The notes under the pieces: generated by a model
What the model was told of the DNA's origin: nothing
The model's input: the letters and a program-made list of their open reading frames with translations, nothing else
Database searches by the model: none
Made by a program: the position numbers and the translations under genes
Origin: Acinetobacter radioresistens DSM 6976 = NBRC 102413 = CIP 103788
Lineage (GTDB): Bacteria > Pseudomonadota > Gammaproteobacteria > Pseudomonadales > Moraxellaceae
Reading direction: 5' to 3'
NCBI RefSeq assembly: GCF_006757745.1
Contig: NZ_AP019740.1
Coordinates: 1,922,001 to 1,986,000, forward strand
Length of the DNA stretch: 64,000 bases
Part shown: positions 1 to 8,791 of the stretch, piece after piece
Numbering within the stretch: the stretch's first letter is position 1
Layout: each line of letters begins with the position of its first letter

Positions 1-2
1 GT

Positions 3-1289
3 TACAGTCTGCGTGTTCGTAACAACGAATTTGATCATGACAACCTAAAAACAGGTATTGAAGAGGCACATCAGTTAGGTAAAAAGTTTTATGTAGTCGT
101 GAATATTCAGCCACATAATAGCAAGCTTAAAAATTTTATACGTGATCTGGCACCTGTAGTTGCCATGAAGCCGGATGCACTCATTATGTCCGATCCGGGC
201 CTCATCATGATGGCACGTGAACATTTTCCTGATATGCCCATTCATCTCTCTGTGCAAGCTAATGCAGTAAACTGGGCGACTGTTAAATTCTGGAAAACCA
301 TGGGGCTTACGCGCGTGATTCTATCACGTGAACTTTCTCTTGAAGAAATAGAAGAAATCAAACAAAACGTACCCGATATGGAAATTGAGGTTTTTGTACA
401 TGGTGCCCTGTGTATGGCTTATTCAGGCCGCTGCCTGCTGTCTGGTTATATGAATAAGCGTGATGCAAACCAGGGTGCATGTACCAATGCCTGTCGCTGG
501 GAGTATAAAATTCATAATGCTATTGAAGATGAAACAGGTGACATAATTGCTCTACAAGATCTGCCTAAAGGTTGCTGTAACAAGACTGAAGTAGACCAGC
601 AACATATGCTTGGCCAGCAACAGGTTAAAGAGCCCGTACTGTTACAGCGCAATGAAGAAGACATGTTTGCAGCAGAAGAAGATGAACATGGCACCTACTT
701 TATGAACTCGAAAGATTTACGTGCGGTACAGCATGTAGAACGGCTAACTAAAATAGGGGTACATTCTCTCAAGATCGAAGGTCGTACCAAATCTTATTTT
801 TACTGTGCACGCACTGCCCAGATCTATCGCAAAGCAATTGATGATGCACTGGCAGGTCGACCTTTTGATACATCACTATTTACACAGTTAGAAGGTCTCG
901 CCAACCGGGGATATACTGAAGGCTTTCTGCGTCGACATGTACATAGTGAATATCAAAATTATACCACCGGCTCATCTCGCTTCGATCATCAGCAGTTCTG
1001 TGGTGAAGTTTTGGAGCGGAATGGTGATTACATCCAGATTGATGTAAAAAACCGTTTTACGGTGGGCGATTCTTTAGAGTTGATGACTACGCGAGGTAAT
1101 ATCACTTTTACTCTGACTGAAATAAAAGATAAAAATGGGAACCTGATTATGGAGGCTAAAGGTTCAGGACATATTGTCGAGATTCCTATACCAGCAGAAG
1201 TCGATATACAATATGCCCTACTCATTCGTAATCTTCCAAACTCGGCTGTAGATATCTCTGCCGCCTCATTAGCATATACAGCAGAATAA
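3..1289 (+). CDS. trhP: tRNA uridine-34 hydroxylase TrhP (YegQ), U32 family, 5' end cut by window
   Basis: The reading frame is open from base 3, so the true start lies upstream. The frame before the first internal GTG (99) reads YSLRVRNNEFDHDNL, which matches the family. U32 'peptidases' of the YegQ type are prephenate-dependent hydroxylases that make 5-hydroxyuridine at the tRNA wobble position; they are not proteases. The U32 core is visible as HLSVQANAVNW, EVFVHGALCMAYSGRCLLS and the cysteine-containing CTNACRWEY, followed by LKIEGRTKS. The length (about 430 residues present) fits YegQ, not the longer RlhA. The next gene, a ferredoxin, starts one base after the stop. Confidence 0.9.
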   Translation, partial: YSLRVRNNEFDHDNLKTGIEEAHQLGKKFYVVVNIQPHNSKLKNFIRDLAPVVAMKPDALIMSDPGLIMMAREHFPDMPIHLSVQANAVNWATVKFWKTMGLTRVILSRELSLEEIEEIKQNVPDMEIEVFVHGALCMAYSGRCLLSGYMNKRDANQGACTNACRWEYKIHNAIEDETGDIIALQDLPKGCCNKTEVDQQHMLGQQQVKEPVLLQRNEEDMFAAEEDEHGTYFMNSKDLRAVQHVERLTKIGVHSLKIEGRTKSYFYCARTAQIYRKAIDDALAGRPFDTSLFTQLEGLANRGYTEGFLRRHVHSEYQNYTTGSSRFDHQQFCGEVLERNGDYIQIDVKNRFTVGDSLELMTTRGNITFTLTEIKDKNGNLIMEAKGSGHIVEIPIPAEVDIQYALLIRNLPNSAVDISAASLAYTAE

Positions 1290-1290
1290 T

Positions 1291-1554
1291 ATGGCTCTTC
1301 ATATTACGCAGCAATGTATTAACTGTGATATGTGTCTACCAGAATGCCCGAACGATGCTATTTATGAGGGTATAAAAATCTATGAAATTGATGCAGAACG
1401 CTGTACTGAATGTGTAGGATTTTATGAACACGAAACCTGTATGGCTGTCTGTCCAATTGATTGTATCGAGCCTAATCCTCAATATATAGAAACTCAGGAA
1501 CAGCTTTTGGAAAAATTTAAACATCTGAACCTGTTTAAAAAGCAAAACGAATAA
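1291..1554 (+). CDS. yfhL: YfhL-family 2[4Fe-4S] ferredoxin
   Basis: An 87-residue ferredoxin. It has two cysteine clusters: CINCDMCLPECP near the N-terminus and CTECVGF...CMAVCP in the middle. The longer loop between cysteines of the second cluster is typical of YfhL. It starts one base after the trhP stop, so the two are probably co-transcribed and translationally coupled. YfhL is known in E. coli to be needed for hydroxylation by the U32 enzyme RlhA, so a redox or Fe-S supply role for the adjacent TrhP is a reasonable inference, not shown by sequence. Confidence 0.9.
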   Translation: MALHITQQCINCDMCLPECPNDAIYEGIKIYEIDAERCTECVGFYEHETCMAVCPIDCIEPNPQYIETQEQLLEKFKHLNLFKKQNE

Positions 1555-1605
1555 AACCCTAAATATTAAAAGTAGAGATTTATAGCCAAAGCTATATAAC
1601 AGATA

Positions 1606-1638
1606 AAAGTCAAAGTGTGGGGGCACTTTGGCTTTTCT
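1606..1638 (+). terminator. Intrinsic terminator after trhP-yfhL
   Basis: AAAGTCAAAGTG pairs with CACTTTGGCTTT across a G-rich loop and is followed by a short T tract. It lies about 50 bases past the yfhL stop. Confidence 0.75.
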
Positions 1639-1664
1639 GCATTTATTCTTAATGTATTGAATAT

Positions 1665-1700
1665 AAAAAAGGAACCTGGCTGTTAGCGAGACCAGATTCC
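1665..1700 (-). terminator. Intrinsic terminator after ahpF
   Basis: Read on the minus strand, GGAATCTGG and CCAGGTTCC form a stem followed by TTTTTT. It sits downstream of the ahpF stop. Confidence 0.75.
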
Positions 1701-1764
1701 GTAAAGAGGTAAAACATAAATAAAATTATCAAGCTGAGAAACCGGAGTCCCTCAGTCTATCTGG

Positions 1765-3354
1765 TTACTGACCGGAGCGGATAATGTAATCAAAAGCAGA
1801 AAGCGACGCTTTTGCACCTTCACCTGTAGCAATGATGATCTGCTTGTACGGTACCGTTGTACAGTCACCCGCCGCAAATACACCTTTTACATTGGTCTCG
1901 TTACGCTCATTCACCACAATCTCACCGCGGTTACTCAGCTCGACTTCTGACCCTTTCAGAAAGTCAGTGTTCGGCAGCAGACCAATCTGTACAAAGATAC
2001 CCGCCAGTTCAATCTCCCTGTCCTCTCCAGATACCCGGTCCTGATAACGCAGCGCAGTCACCTGTGAGCCGTCTCCCACCACCTCTGTGGTCAACGCAGA
2101 CTTGATTACTGTCGTGTTCGGCAAGCTCGCAAGCTTGTCCTGCAATACCTGATCTGCACGTAAAGTATCAGCAAACTCAAGCAGGGTGACATGCTCAACA
2201 ATACCGGCCAGATCAATCGCTGCCTCAACCCCGGAGTTACCGCCACCAATCACCGCCACCCGTTTGCCCTTGAACAGCGGACCGTCACAGTGCGGGCAGT
2301 AGGCAACACCACGGGTCGCATATTCCTGCTCGCCCGGTACATTCATCTGTCTCCAGCGTGCACCGGTAGAGAGAATCACTGTTTTAGATTCCAGTCGGGC
2401 ACCATTGTCCAGAGTCACTTCAACCAGACCACTGGCCGTTTCTTCTGCACCTTTAATGCTGGCAACTTTCTGCAGGTTCATGATGTCGACTTCATACTCA
2501 CGCACATGCTCTTCCATGGCCGCAGCAAACTTTGGCCCCTGGGTTTTGGTGACCGAGGTAAAGTTTTCAATATCCATGGTGTCCATCACCTGTCCACCGA
2601 AGCGTTCAGCCACGATCCCGGTACGGATACCTTTACGCGCTGCATAGATGGCAGCAGTATTCCCGGCCGGACCACCACCAATCACCAGGACATCAAAGGC
2701 TGCCTTGGCATTAAGTTTCTCTGCATCTTTGGCCGCCGCACCGCTGTCCAGCTTGGCAATAATCTCTTCCAGGGTCATACGTCCCTGACCGATGTGCTGG
2801 CTGTTCTGGAACAGCATTGGAACCGCCATGATCTTGCGCTGTTCGACTTCTTCCTGGAAGAAGGCCCCGTCAATCATAGTGGCAGTGGTGCCCGGGTTAT
2901 AGATGGCAATCAGGTTGAGGGCCTGCACCACATCCGGACAGTTATGACAGCTCAGTGACACGAATACTTCGAAGTCAGCAGTCAGGTTGAGCGCTTTAAT
3001 CTGTGCCAGTACCTCGTCAGAGACTTTGGGAGCGTATCCGGAAACCTGCAACAGGGCCAGAATCAGCGAGGTGAACTCATGCCCCATCGGCAGGCCGGCA
3101 AAGAATACCCGGGGCTGCTCGCCCGCTTTGGCCACACCAAAGCTTGGGCGGCGGCTGTGCTGGCCATCAAGGCGTGCAGTCACCTGATCAGACAGGGCGG
3201 CAATTTCATTGACCAGCTCTTTGATTTTATCTGACTTGTCAGAGCCATCTAAAGAGGCAACCAGTTCAATCGGGCTTTCCAGACGTTCGAGTAATGTTTT
3301 AAGTTGTGCTGAAGTATTTTGGTCTAACATTGCTAACTTCTCCAAAGGAGTCAA
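1765..3354 (-). CDS. ahpF: Alkyl hydroperoxide reductase subunit F
   Basis: A 529-residue flavoprotein disulfide reductase that passes electrons from NADH to the peroxiredoxin AhpC. The N-terminal tandem thioredoxin-like domain carries the redox pair CHNC near residue 136. The FAD-binding motif [17 protein letters not shown] starts near 217, the thioredoxin-reductase CPHC pair is near 355, and the NAD-binding [10 protein letters not shown] follows. FAAGDC near the C-terminus closes the FAD site. Length matches the family (E. coli 521). The start has a good ribosome site (GGAGAAG). No ahpC is adjacent. No clear OxyR site could be assigned by eye. Confidence 0.97.
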   Translation of the reverse strand: MTPLEKLAMLDQNTSAQLKTLLERLESPIELVASLDGSDKSDKIKELVNEIAALSDQVTARLDGQHSRRPSFGVAKAGEQPRVFFAGLPMGHEFTSLILALLQVSGYAPKVSDEVLAQIKALNLTADFEVFVSLSCHNCPDVVQALNLIAIYNPGTTATMIDGAFFQEEVEQRKIMAVPMLFQNSQHIGQGRMTLEEIIAKLDSGAAAKDAEKLNAKAAFDVLVIGGGPAGNTAAIYAARKGIRTGIVAERFGGQVMDTMDIENFTSVTKTQGPKFAAAMEEHVREYEVDIMNLQKVASIKGAEETASGLVEVTLDNGARLESKTVILSTGARWRQMNVPGEQEYATRGVAYCPHCDGPLFKGKRVAVIGGGNSGVEAAIDLAGIVEHVTLLEFADTLRADQVLQDKLASLPNTTVIKSALTTEVVGDGSQVTALRYQDRVSGEDREIELAGIFVQIGLLPNTDFLKGSEVELSNRGEIVVNERNETNVKGVFAAGDCTTVPYKQIIIATGEGAKASLSAFDYIIRSGQ

Positions 3355-3447
3355 TATTAAGGAATGAATTGATGATACTGCAAAGCCATTAATAGGTAAA
3401 ACAATATGTTTTTATAAATACAATCGGTTCTAAGAATTGTGATTAAA

Positions 3448-3475
3448 GAACAGAGCCGGTTTTTCGGGCCTGTTC
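3448..3475 (-). terminator. Likely terminator of the telA operon
   Basis: GAACAG and CTGTTC flank an inner GCC/GGC stem. On the minus strand it is followed by TTTAATC. It lies just past the stop of the last telA-operon gene. Confidence 0.55.
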
Positions 3476-3494
3476 TGATCTTGTTTTTCATGAC

Positions 3495-4415
3495 TTAGCT
3501 GTTTAGGCGGTGTGTAATTCGCTCGGTTCTCAGTTGCAGACGGCGAGACAGTAAATAAAATATCAGGCTTAAAACAGCGCTCATTAAACTTATAGCTATG
3601 ATTATAATATTTGCCCAATATGAAAGCTGTTGAGCCTGTCTTACCTGTGGCTCAACACTTTGAGCTAACGGTGTTAAAGCCTTTCCATAAACCTGGTGCT
3701 GCATGATCCAAAGCTGTTCTGGTTTAAAACCATACTCAATAAAGTCTGGATCAGTCTTCTCTGCTTTGACCAGTTCCACTATATAGGGAATAGCTGTATT
3801 TTTATCTGCAGGCTGGTGCAATAAGGCCGTTTGCGCGAGTATATAAGCTTGAACCGGTTTTTCTACATTTTCCTCAGCCAAGTAGTGTGCAATCGCACTA
3901 TCTTGAATATTACGCTCATAATGTACCAGCTCATGCGCAGCTTCTTTTTCTTCATTGTTTAGGTCATATTGCACATAAGTCAAACCTGACCAGATAATGA
4001 TAAATGCAATGAGCCATCCAACGAATTTTAAAATAAATGACTGAAAGCGAATATAAAAAAAATGAAATTTTCTGAGAAAATAAACTGTGAAAAATGCACC
4101 AAAGAAAGCTGCAAACAGTTTTAAGAATAACCAGCCAAACCATGACAGTAAATTAAAAAAATAATCGTGCTGTGGTGCAAGATCTGTCAGGCTAGCTTCG
4201 AGAGTTAAAGGTAAATGTAGTTGTTCTACTTGTTGAGAAAGACCAAAAAAACTATAGATAAAATTCTGCTGTAAAAATATGGCAACCACACTTGCAATAA
4301 ATAAAGTACTGGTCGTTACGCAAAGCAGCATTACTTTATGCTGACGCTTTTTCAATACCAGCATTCCTGTTTCGATCTGTTTAGAACTCAACGCATATTC
4401 ATCTAAAGGTGGCAA
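3495..4415 (-). CDS. Four-TM membrane protein of the telA operon, unknown function
   Basis: A 306-residue protein that I do not recognise as a named family. It has hydrophobic segments near residues 29-52, 85-110, 125-148 and 270-292, with a soluble helical stretch of about 120 residues before the last one. The C-terminus is arginine-rich. It starts with TTG, supported by GGAG seven bases upstream. It is the third gene of a same-strand set with two TelA-like proteins, so a shared envelope-stress or tellurite-type role is possible but unproven. Confidence 0.7.
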   Translation of the reverse strand: MPPLDEYALSSKQIETGMLVLKKRQHKVMLLCVTTSTLFIASVVAIFLQQNFIYSFFGLSQQVEQLHLPLTLEASLTDLAPQHDYFFNLLSWFGWLFLKLFAAFFGAFFTVYFLRKFHFFYIRFQSFILKFVGWLIAFIIIWSGLTYVQYDLNNEEKEAAHELVHYERNIQDSAIAHYLAEENVEKPVQAYILAQTALLHQPADKNTAIPYIVELVKAEKTDPDFIEYGFKPEQLWIMQHQVYGKALTPLAQSVEPQVRQAQQLSYWANIIIIAISLMSAVLSLIFYLLSRRLQLRTERITHRLNS

Positions 4416-4472
4416 ATAATATCTCCAAAGATTAATCAGGTATACTTAGGCTATTAATATAACAAAAACAGC

Positions 4473-5603
4473 TTAAGGTTTATTTGTCCCCGAATTTGAT
4501 TCAAGCACAAGCTGATTCAGATTATCTTGTAACATACGCAAGCGGCTGGTAGCTTCCTGACGTTTTTGCATACCTTCTTTCTGTACCTGAATCACATCAT
4601 TTACTGTTTTAATGAGGGTATTCTGAACATGTTCAAGGGTTTCAATATCAATGACTGACCGCTGGTTGGCTTTAGCAGTATCTACAGAGTTCTGATGCAA
4701 AAGCTCTGCGTTACGGCGTAGTAATTCATTGGTTGCATCATCAATACTATTGGCAAGCTGTACACTATTTTTCTGCTCGTTAAGAGAGATAGCCAAACTA
4801 ATCTGGTTTTTCCAAGCGGGTAAGGTAATGTTTTTAATGGCATAGAACTTGTCCACCAGCATCAGATTATTGGACTGAATAATCCGGATCATTGGCAAAG
4901 TCTGCATAGCAGATTGCTGTAAAACCTGAAGGTCACTGATACGTTTCTCCAGATTATTTGCCAGATGATTTAAATCATAAATCTTTTGTGTAATCGGCTG
5001 GTCTTGAGGCTGTTCACTGAGCTTAGCGATTTGCTGCTGAATATCTTGCTGTTTAAGTTTTCCCGCAGCGACATAAATACCCAACTGCCTATACTCATCC
5101 TGTACCCCATTAAACATTTTATCCAGTGTATCAACCCGGGCTTTTAGCCCGGTCTGTGAAATTTCAATTTCTTTTACCAGAACATCAATCTGCTCTTTAG
5201 TAGTATGAAACTGCTGGTCAAAGTTCTGTTTGGCACCTTTAATCTTACCCAGCAAATTACCCAGAAAACCTGAACTTTTGGGTTTGTTTAAAATGCTGGA
5301 AGTATTCAGCTGCTGAGCAACCTGTACTACCTGATTGAGTTTCTGGCCGGTAGCATCAAGGTCTTTGTTCTGGACTAAATCTAGCAATTCATCCGTATAA
5401 GAAGAGGTTTTAGTCGCAATATTTTTCCCATATTCAGCGACAGTATGATGACTCATATCATTTAGCTCTTTATGGGCATTCTGGACTTCTGTAAAGTCTG
5501 AATCCTTTAACCCTATTTCCTGTAAATTTAGTTGCTGAAAATCCTGCTCCGATAAGTCTCTCGAAGTAACTATCGTTAAATCATTTTTTTCCAGATCGGC
5601 CAT
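4473..5603 (-). CDS. telA: Toxic anion resistance protein, TelA/KlaA family
   Basis: A 376-residue, mostly alpha-helical, soluble protein. The diagnostic TelA stretch is present: SNNLMLVDKFYAIKNITLPAW, then NQISLAISL. The family is linked to tellurite and colicin resistance on plasmids, but chromosomal members have no established biochemistry. The start has AGGGTG upstream. It lies 23 bases after a shorter paralogue (5627-6409) and upstream of a membrane protein. Confidence 0.88.
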   Translation of the reverse strand: MADLEKNDLTIVTSRDLSEQDFQQLNLQEIGLKDSDFTEVQNAHKELNDMSHHTVAEYGKNIATKTSSYTDELLDLVQNKDLDATGQKLNQVVQVAQQLNTSSILNKPKSSGFLGNLLGKIKGAKQNFDQQFHTTKEQIDVLVKEIEISQTGLKARVDTLDKMFNGVQDEYRQLGIYVAAGKLKQQDIQQQIAKLSEQPQDQPITQKIYDLNHLANNLEKRISDLQVLQQSAMQTLPMIRIIQSNNLMLVDKFYAIKNITLPAWKNQISLAISLNEQKNSVQLANSIDDATNELLRRNAELLHQNSVDTAKANQRSVIDIETLEHVQNTLIKTVNDVIQVQKEGMQKRQEATSRLRMLQDNLNQLVLESNSGTNKP

Positions 5604-5626
5604 AATTCACCCTGCTTCGGTTTACT

Positions 5627-6409
5627 TTAATGTTTCTCTAAAGACTTCTTCAATGTTCTGATCAGATTTTCCCGGCTATTATCCAGCTTCTCTAATTCTG
5701 CATCAGAATGCTTTAAATTTGTCTGCTGCACATGGTATTGCCAAGCAGGAATCAGTACTTGCTGAGCTTCCTTAAACCGGTCTAAAAGACTAAAAGAAAG
5801 CTGCTGTGAAAGACGTATTTGTGTAATGGCAATATCATTACCTGCCTGTAACATTTGTAATGTATTAATTTTTTTAGATAATCTTTCTGCAAAATTATCT
5901 AATGGATGCTGGTTTTTAATAAAGGCTGGATATTCATTAAGAAACTCCTGTGCAGCTACAATATATTTCGCCATTTGTTCCCGTAAACCCAGTAATTGCT
6001 GAAAACGCGCCTGTGATTTCTGAATCTCAATCTGTAACTGTTGACTCAAATGATCAGCCTGAGCAAGTAACCGGTCCAGATTTCTATAATATTCCACCTG
6101 CCTTGATTGATACTCGATATCAATTCCCAGCCATTTCTGTAATGCATTGAAATTACGTTTTTTCAGATATTTTTTAGAGTCAGCTAAAGCCTGAATCAGC
6201 TGTTCAATAGTCTGGCTTAACTGCCGGGTTAATTCAGGGTCTACTCCATTGAGGAGTACGGACTGTGCCTGAACCAGATGCTCGGCATAATGATTTAACC
6301 GGTATTGATCATGAATCAGAGGAACCAGATCATTGCGTTTTATGATCAAAGTTTCTTGAGGAGTAACCTCAATCTTGGACAATGGAATGAGTTCTTGGAA
6401 ATGCTGCAT
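5627..6409 (-). CDS. Short TelA-like helical protein, probable diverged paralogue of the next gene
   Basis: A 260-residue coiled-coil-rich protein. Its C-terminal third, IRLSQQLSFSLLDRFKEAQQ then VLIPAWQYHV, lines up with SNNLMLVDKFYAIKNITLPAW of the neighbouring TelA, including the L/V-D-x-F and P-A-W positions. The N-terminal half of TelA is not matched. First gene of the telA operon. It may be a partner subunit instead of a second enzyme. Confidence 0.7.
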   Translation of the reverse strand: MQHFQELIPLSKIEVTPQETLIIKRNDLVPLIHDQYRLNHYAEHLVQAQSVLLNGVDPELTRQLSQTIEQLIQALADSKKYLKKRNFNALQKWLGIDIEYQSRQVEYYRNLDRLLAQADHLSQQLQIEIQKSQARFQQLLGLREQMAKYIVAAQEFLNEYPAFIKNQHPLDNFAERLSKKINTLQMLQAGNDIAITQIRLSQQLSFSLLDRFKEAQQVLIPAWQYHVQQTNLKHSDAELEKLDNSRENLIRTLKKSLEKH

Positions 6410-6587
6410 ATAGACGCCGGGTATCGCCTCAAACAGTAAAATAGACTGATAATAAAATAACAGAACAATATGAAGTGAAGCTGAAAGCTATATTTTCAAT
6501 TTAAACCAAATCTTTCAGACTACAAGCCGAAATAGCAGTTTTTACGTTTAAGTTTTGTCATAGTTAATTGAATAACTACAAAGAGTA

Positions 6588-6611
6588 ATGCCGTGAAATT
6601 TCACGGCATTT
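6588..6611. terminator. Palindromic terminator after rnk
   Basis: AATGCCGTGAAA and TTTCACGGCATT form a perfect palindrome directly after the rnk stop. The T tract is weak on either side. Confidence 0.6.
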
Positions 6612-6614
6612 GAT

Positions 6615-7019
6615 CTAACGATAATCACCCTCTCGCTCAGGCTGATACAGTACCTTTTCAATTTTTACTTTCATAAGGTGACCATCAGGTTGCGGCCATT
6701 CAATTTCCTGGCCTTCTGCCAGCCCTAAAATAGCAGCACCTATAGGAGCAAGTACATTGACTTGTCCTTTATCACCGCGAAAATCATGCGGATAAACCAG
6801 CTGGATTTCAGTCGGTTCAGTTGAAGGGGCTATCGTGATCAGCACTCGGGTATTCATGCTGACCACATTAGCCGGTATTTCATGTGGCTCCACTACTTCA
6901 GCCCGAGCAAGTTCATCTTCCAGATGTTCTATAGTCTGAGTCATATGAGATTGATGCTCGAGCATGGTTTCAAGACGATGCAAGTCCTGTGAAGAAATAA
7001 TAATATTTGGTTTAGCCAT
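6615..7019 (-). CDS. rnk: Nucleoside diphosphate kinase regulator (Rnk), GreA/GreB C-terminal fold
   Basis: A 134-residue protein. A short N-terminal helical part (LHRLETMLEHQSHMTQTIEHL) replaces the long Gre coiled coil. It is followed by the FKBP-like Gre C-terminal domain: NTRVLITI, IQLVYPHDF, NVLAPIGAAILGLAEGQEIEW. Rnk binds RNA polymerase but lacks the long cleavage-stimulating coil. Single gene with its own terminator. Confidence 0.9.
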   Translation of the reverse strand: MAKPNIIISSQDLHRLETMLEHQSHMTQTIEHLEDELARAEVVEPHEIPANVVSMNTRVLITIAPSTEPTEIQLVYPHDFRGDKGQVNVLAPIGAAILGLAEGQEIEWPQPDGHLMKVKIEKVLYQPEREGDYR

Positions 7020-7149
7020 ATAAACTGACTCCTTCCATTTTAAATAAATATTGCAACGCTATAGATGTATATTTTCTGGTCTAGAAATAATTAATTACTT
7101 ATCAGAAAAGTATTTTTCCACCCTATTGTTTTTTATAAAACAACAAAAA

Positions 7150-7167
7150 GCTCCCCTTAAGAGGAGC
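7150..7167 (-). terminator. Orphan minus-strand terminator upstream of rnk
   Basis: GCTCC and GGAGC form a stem that on the minus strand is followed by TTTTTG. No recognised gene on that strand ends here; the nearest upstream gene is on the plus strand. Confidence 0.5.
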
Positions 7168-7438
7168 CACAAAACATATAAAATGTAAAGAATGAAAAAA
7201 GTTATCCTTTACTGTATCCAGTTAAATGAAGAACGCTAACCTTTAAACAATAAGTTAAGCCTATTCATAGATGTAACATCTTAAACCAAGTTTCTCAACC
7301 ATTTAATTTATAGCTTCTCAAATACTGATATAAGTTACCGAAATTAAACTTATACTTTTGGCTTACTATTCCACCACAATCATATATTTTCTTTTATTAT
7401 TTTCATCCTATACTTTTTTAATCTTCCCCAAAATAAAA

Positions 7439-7798
7439 ATGAATATGAAAGAAAAAATTCTTATGATTGTTTTTTTATCTTTATCAATCGCAGCTTGTCA
7501 AAGGCAGCCACAAGAGACAGACACGGCTCAACCATTGAACTCCAGCTCTCCTCTCGCCGCTCAGCTTGATCAGGCAGGTGAGAAAATTGGAAAATATCTG
7601 GATCAGTTAGACAATCCTAAGACCTCTCAACAAAAACGGATACAGATTTTATGCAAAGATTACCCTACCGTATATAAAACTGAATATATGCCTGCATTAC
7701 TCAAACTACATTCAAATGAATATACCCCTGAAGGTTTACTTTTTGATCTGGATATTGTCTTAGACTTTTATAAAAAGGGCGCGAATATAAAATGCTAG
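7439..7798 (+). CDS. Small lipoprotein, unknown function
   Basis: Start chosen at the ATG at 7439 (7445 is an alternative) and not the upstream TTG, because this places a lipoprotein signal at the N-terminus: a lysine, a hydrophobic run and the lipobox LSIAAC. The mature part of about 100 residues has two further cysteines, one of them the last residue, that could form a disulfide. Probably anchored in the envelope. No domain recognised. Confidence 0.65.
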   Translation: MNMKEKILMIVFLSLSIAACQRQPQETDTAQPLNSSSPLAAQLDQAGEKIGKYLDQLDNPKTSQQKRIQILCKDYPTVYKTEYMPALLKLHSNEYTPEGLLFDLDIVLDFYKKGANIKC

Positions 7799-8035
7799 AC
7801 TTTCTATATTGCTCATATTATTTTATTAACCAAGTTATTCTGATTATCTTCTTTTACTAAAATATTGAATACAAATTTTTTATAAACTTTCTTATTAGCA
7901 GAAATTCCTCTATTAAAAAATTTTTGATGTGAGCAAAAACAGAACTCATATTTTTACCATACAAAATAAGCCAGTTATCTTAAATATAAAATAGTGCTTT
8001 TAACTTTTTTATTCTTGCCTTAAGTTTAAATTGTT
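7799..8035. other. AT-rich intergenic stretch, nothing recognised
   Basis: No open frame with a ribosome site and no clear hairpin was seen between the lipoprotein gene and the operator-like palindrome before 8117. Confidence 0.5.
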
Positions 8036-8074
8036 AGACAATGTCATTGTCTTAGTAAGCTATTGCTTTATATT
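8036..8074 (+). promoter_or_regulatory. Promoter with overlapping palindrome upstream of the 8117 gene
   Basis: AGACAATGTCATTGTCT (8036-8052) is a perfect inverted repeat with 8-base arms. Its right end overlaps a possible -35 TTGTCT (8047-8052), 16 bases before TATATT (8069-8074). This suggests repression by a dimeric regulator that I cannot name. Confidence 0.45.
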
Positions 8075-8116
8075 GCTATAGACACGGCGTACAACAACAA
8101 TAAATGGTAGATCATA

Positions 8117-8542
8117 ATGGAATTAGAACTATTAGGTGAGCTATTTGGTGTAGAAATCCACCGACCTCTGCAAAGAGAAGAAATAAGAAAAGCGCTTATA
8201 GCCCGAAACGAACTAAGAGATCAATTAAAACAGGAGAAAAATCTTAGTAGCGACCATATTACATTGCAACTTAACGACAAGATTCATGTATTTGCCTACA
8301 GACTCGAAGAGAGTGAATCAGAACAATTTTATAATTATTTAAGTGAAGAATGTAAAAAACTAAAGCCCGAACAATATGAGCAGAGTCTTATCTCTACCTC
8401 TAATAATACACTTAAAACAGAAATCTCTCCCCTCTCTAGTGAAACTATGGAAGAGAAACAACCCATGATATGGAAATTTTTACCTTGGGTACTCGGAGTG
8501 ATTTTTTTATTATTACTTTTCTCATTATTCACTTTTAGGTGA
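8117..8542 (+). CDS. Tail-anchored small protein, paralogue of the 12915-13352 gene
   Basis: A 141-residue protein with no signal peptide and a single C-terminal membrane helix (about residues 120-138), so probably tail-anchored with its N-terminus in the cytoplasm. The N-terminal half shares GELFGVxIxxP and LQLxxxIHVFAxRLExxE with the 145-residue product encoded at 12915-13352. A short acidic and serine-rich linker joins the domain to the helix. Function unknown. Confidence 0.7.
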   Translation: MELELLGELFGVEIHRPLQREEIRKALIARNELRDQLKQEKNLSSDHITLQLNDKIHVFAYRLEESESEQFYNYLSEECKKLKPEQYEQSLISTSNNTLKTEISPLSSETMEEKQPMIWKFLPWVLGVIFLLLLFSLFTFR

Positions 8543-8750
8543 TATACCTTTATATAGTGAAAGAGATAAGTTTAACTACCAAACAATCTAAGAGAATAAA
8601 AATAAAATATTATAAGATTAAAAATTTCTTGCTAAAGCTATTGATCTTTAGATTTTGAATAAGTTTACTTTAAAAATATTATTTATAAATAACTGCTTAT
8701 GGGTTTATTATAGATATATGAACTTAAAATAAAGCACAGTTTATAACACT

Positions 8751-8780
8751 AAAAAAGCTCCCACTTATGGGAGCTTTTTT
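8751..8780. terminator. Bidirectional terminator after glyA
   Basis: AAAAAAGCTCCC and GGGAGCTTTTTT form a strong stem flanked by A and T runs, 12 bases past the glyA stop. Confidence 0.85.
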
Positions 8781-8791
8781 AAAGAAATCAC

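Noticed and set aside
2191..2958. 255-codon plus-strand frame opposite ahpF
   Set aside because: Shadow of the ahpF coding strand; composition and lack of motifs show no real protein.
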